DNA from: Bacteroidota bacterium
Lineage (GTDB): Bacteria; Bacteroidota; Bacteroidia; Cytophagales; Cyclobacteriaceae
Length of the DNA stretch: 14,619 nucleotides
Assembly (NCBI GenBank): GCA_027297025.1
Contig: JAPUIM010000038.1
Location: forward strand, 1 to 14,619
Reading direction: 5' to 3'
The notes beneath the pieces were generated by a model, which searched no databases, had not been told where the DNA came from, and saw only the letters and a list, made by a program, of their open reading frames with translations. Both the position numbers and the translations under genes were made by a program. Shown here piece after piece: positions 12,643 through 14,619 of this stretch. The stretch's first letter is position 1; every line of letters starts with the position of its first letter.

Positions 12643-13992
12643 ATGAAGCGACCTTTAGCTATTATTGCCACTATTTTTATGAGCCTTCAATTGTGGGCGC
12701 AAAACGAAATGCCTTCTATCTTGCCCATGAGAGAAAGAGCCGCTATCATTGATCAATGGTTGGAGGAACGTATGGAGCAGGTGTTACCTGATTTGATGAG
12801 TAGGGAGAAAATTGATATGTGGATTATCATTGCCAGGGAATATAATGAAGATCCGGTGATAGAAACCATGTTGCCGGCTACCTGGTTATCAGCTCGAAGA
12901 CGGACCATATTGTTATTGTATGATCAGGGAGAGGATAAGGGTGTGGAGAGATTAGCTGTAGCAAGGTATAATGTTGGCAAATCCTTTACCAAAAGCTGGG
13001 AAAAAGAACAACAACCTGAGCAATGGGACCGATTAGTAGAACTGATTGAGCAACGTGATCCCCAAAGAATAGCTGTGAACCGATCTGATCACTTTGCCTT
13101 GGCAGATGGAATTTCAGCCACTGAATACCAGAAGTTTATGGAGGTATTACCCCAACAATATAAAGACCGGGTCGTCTCAGGAGAAAATCTGGCGGTGGGA
13201 TGGCTGGAAACCAGAACCGTTAACGAGATGGAAGTATACAAAGATATTTGTGCCATTGCCCATCGAATAATTGCTGAGGGATTCTCGTCGAATGTCATTA
13301 AGTCCGGTGAAACCACTACTGATGACCTGGTTTGGTGGTACCGCGACAGGATCCGGGAATTGGGATTAACAGCCTGGTTTCACCCTAGTGTCTCTATTCA
13401 GCGGGCAGATCCTGAATCATTCGATCACTTGAGGTCTTTTTCTGAGCGTCCTGAACACCAGGTGATTTCACCAGGTGATCTTTTGCACCTGGATTTTGGC
13501 ATCACCTATTTGAAATTGAATACCGATACTCAACAGCATGCCTATGTATTAAAAAGCGGAGAAATCGATGCACCTGAATATTTGAAAAAAGCTTTGGCTG
13601 ATGGGAACAAGTTGCAGGATATATTTACCAATGAATTTAAAGAAGGGCGTACAGGTAATGAAATATTGGCATCGGCTATTGAACAAGCCATAAAGCAAGG
13701 TTTGAAACCTACTATTTATACACACCCCATTGGCTATCATGGGCATGGGGCAGGGCCTACTATCGGATTATGGGACCAGCAAGAAGGTGTACCAGGCAGG
13801 GGAGATTACCGTTTGTACTATAATACTGCCTATTCTATCGAACTCAACAACGCCACTTATATCCCTGATTGGAAAAAAGAGATTAGAATAATGTTAGAGG
13901 AAGATGCTTTTTTTGATAAAACCGGGGTACAATACATTGATGGAAGACAAACAGTTCTACACTTGATCTCTTCAACCAATAAAGTAGATTAG
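12643..13992 (+). CDS. Secreted M24 metallopeptidase (Xaa-Pro aminopeptidase-like)
   Basis: A 449-residue protein with a cleavable signal peptide (MKRPLAIIATIFMSLQLWAQ, with LWAQ as the probable cleavage region), so it likely acts in the periplasm or beyond. An N-terminal creatinase-like domain (about 25-190) precedes the pita-bread catalytic domain. Dinuclear metal ligands are visible: D284 in LLHLDFGITY, D295 in NTDTQQ, a histidine in the THPIGYHGHGAGP segment (around H366), E400 in YSIELN, and E419/E420 near the C-terminus. It probably removes N-terminal residues ahead of proline or cleaves dipeptides. The His motif is not the classical prolidase HGxGH spacing, so the substrate may differ. 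It follows the thioesterase by four bases. Confidence 0.88.
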   Translation: MKRPLAIIATIFMSLQLWAQNEMPSILPMRERAAIIDQWLEERMEQVLPDLMSREKIDMWIIIAREYNEDPVIETMLPATWLSARRRTILLLYDQGEDKGVERLAVARYNVGKSFTKSWEKEQQPEQWDRLVELIEQRDPQRIAVNRSDHFALADGISATEYQKFMEVLPQQYKDRVVSGENLAVGWLETRTVNEMEVYKDICAIAHRIIAEGFSSNVIKSGETTTDDLVWWYRDRIRELGLTAWFHPSVSIQRADPESFDHLRSFSERPEHQVISPGDLLHLDFGITYLKLNTDTQQHAYVLKSGEIDAPEYLKKALADGNKLQDIFTNEFKEGRTGNEILASAIEQAIKQGLKPTIYTHPIGYHGHGAGPTIGLWDQQEGVPGRGDYRLYYNTAYSIELNNATYIPDWKKEIRIMLEEDAFFDKTGVQYIDGRQTVLHLISSTNKVD

Positions 13993-14068
13993 TATTTTTT
14001 TGTAGTTGTCAATTATGGAGGATTACAATTTCAATGATCTTATGATTGAATAATTTCACTTTTAAATT

Positions 14069-14619
14069 TTGGCTTCAAAAATATTTTTGTCATTGTTTTT
14101 AGTAGGTTGGTTTTTCTTGGGCAAGGCTCAGGTTGATGGCAATTTATCCTTGGAAACCCAAGGTAAAAAAAAGTATGATACTACCCATATTACCAGTTAC
14201 ACCCATCTGTTGGCATTGAAGTTGTATGGTGTCAATAAATCAAATACCATTTCCCTTTTCGATGACCAAACCGGGCAGACAATCAATTACAGACCCAATG
14301 ACAAATACAATATTGGATTTGGTTTCAACTACCAGTGGATCGGCCTGGATCTGGCCTTTAACTTATTATTTATCAATGACGATGATGAGGTATTTGGAGA
14401 AACCAAGCGGTTTGATATACAATGGAATTTATATGGACGAAGGACCGTGATTGATGTGAACTATCAATCTTATACTGGATATTACATTGCCAATCCCGAA
14501 TCCTACATTCCCAATTGGAATGCCAATGATCCGGTTTATCCGCTTCGCCCCGACATGGCATCGGCTAATTTTGGAGTCAGTGCTTTCTACATTTTCAATC
14601 ATAAGAGGTTTTCCTACAA
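14069..14619 (+). CDS. DUF4421-like exported protein (5' part)
   Basis: An open frame continues past the window end (183 complete codons visible). It starts with a signal-peptide-like stretch (ASKIFLSLFLVGWFFLGKAQ) and then shows alternating strands typical of an outer-membrane or periplasmic beta protein: INYRPNDKYNIGFGFNYQWI, GLDLAFNL, then ETKRFDIQWNLYGRRTVIDV. This pattern matches my recollection of DUF4421, a Bacteroidota family of unknown function. A TAA at 14063-14065 blocks longer forms and no ATG precedes the signal peptide, so a TTG at 14069 is the most likely start; this is tentative. The 76-base gap after the M24 gene contains only a 12-codon ATG frame at 14015 that I do not consider real. 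Confidence 0.7.
   Translation, partial: MASKIFLSLFLVGWFFLGKAQVDGNLSLETQGKKKYDTTHITSYTHLLALKLYGVNKSNTISLFDDQTGQTINYRPNDKYNIGFGFNYQWIGLDLAFNLLFINDDDEVFGETKRFDIQWNLYGRRTVIDVNYQSYTGYYIANPESYIPNWNANDPVYPLRPDMASANFGVSAFYIFNHKRFSY

Noticed and set aside
14015..14053. 12-codon ATG frame between the M24 and DUF4421-like genes
   Set aside because: Too short, with no recognisable feature; probably chance.
1..14619. tRNA, rRNA, CRISPR arrays, insertion sequences, riboswitches
   Set aside because: I looked through the intergenic stretches, all under 300 bases, and saw no cloverleaf, repeat-spacer pattern, terminal inverted repeats or recognisable aptamer.

Overview
The window looks like chromosomal DNA of a Bacteroidota bacterium, probably a Cytophagales/Cytophagia-type lineage, though no rRNA or other marker is present to fix this. 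The reasons are an AT-rich background, mostly weak or absent Shine-Dalgarno sequences, perfect matches to the Bacteroidota -7 promoter element TAnnTTTG, and families largely confined to that phylum (DUF7935-like, DUF4421-like). It is mostly core housekeeping material. I see no tRNA, rRNA, CRISPR array or insertion sequence.

Left edge (1-350): bases 1-240 are GC-rich (144 of 240 by hand count) and carry, on the minus strand, an interior piece of a protein resembling the phage/plasmid-associated DUF932 family. From about base 245 the composition drops to the background (19 of 60 in 241-300), and the plus strand holds the last ~33 codons of a different gene just before folB. This is either an assembly chimera or a true mobile-element boundary.

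Region 357-4060: folB; a gap with a possible small membrane peptide; a tight pair of a DUF7935-like membrane-anchored protein and a YkvA/DUF1232 protein; a minus-strand polytopic membrane protein (GT-C-like) with a C8 tract in its coding strand; then dtd and a MazG-like pyrophosphohydrolase, 3 bases apart.

Region 4105-9943, all minus strand, in transcription order: rnhB, a LysR-HTH/threonine-synthase fusion, gcvT, comB, purU and a YdhF-type aldo/keto reductase. From gcvT to the reductase the gaps are 7-15 bases, so this is probably one transcript with its own promoter(s) just upstream of gcvT. Its theme is glycine, threonine and folate one-carbon metabolism, plus the sulfonate enzyme ComB.

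Region 10059-14619, plus strand: a Nudix hydrolase, a MATE exporter, a hot-dog acyl-CoA thioesterase, a secreted M24 metallopeptidase, and the 5' part of a DUF4421-like exported protein cut by the window end.

The most striking object is the 479-residue fusion (7803-9242). A complete LysR-type winged helix-turn-helix replaces the usual start of a threonine synthase and is joined in frame to its zinc ribbon and PLP domain. This resembles, by analogy, the MocR/GabR regulators (GntR HTH plus aminotransferase), but is built from a different HTH family and a fold-type II PLP enzyme.
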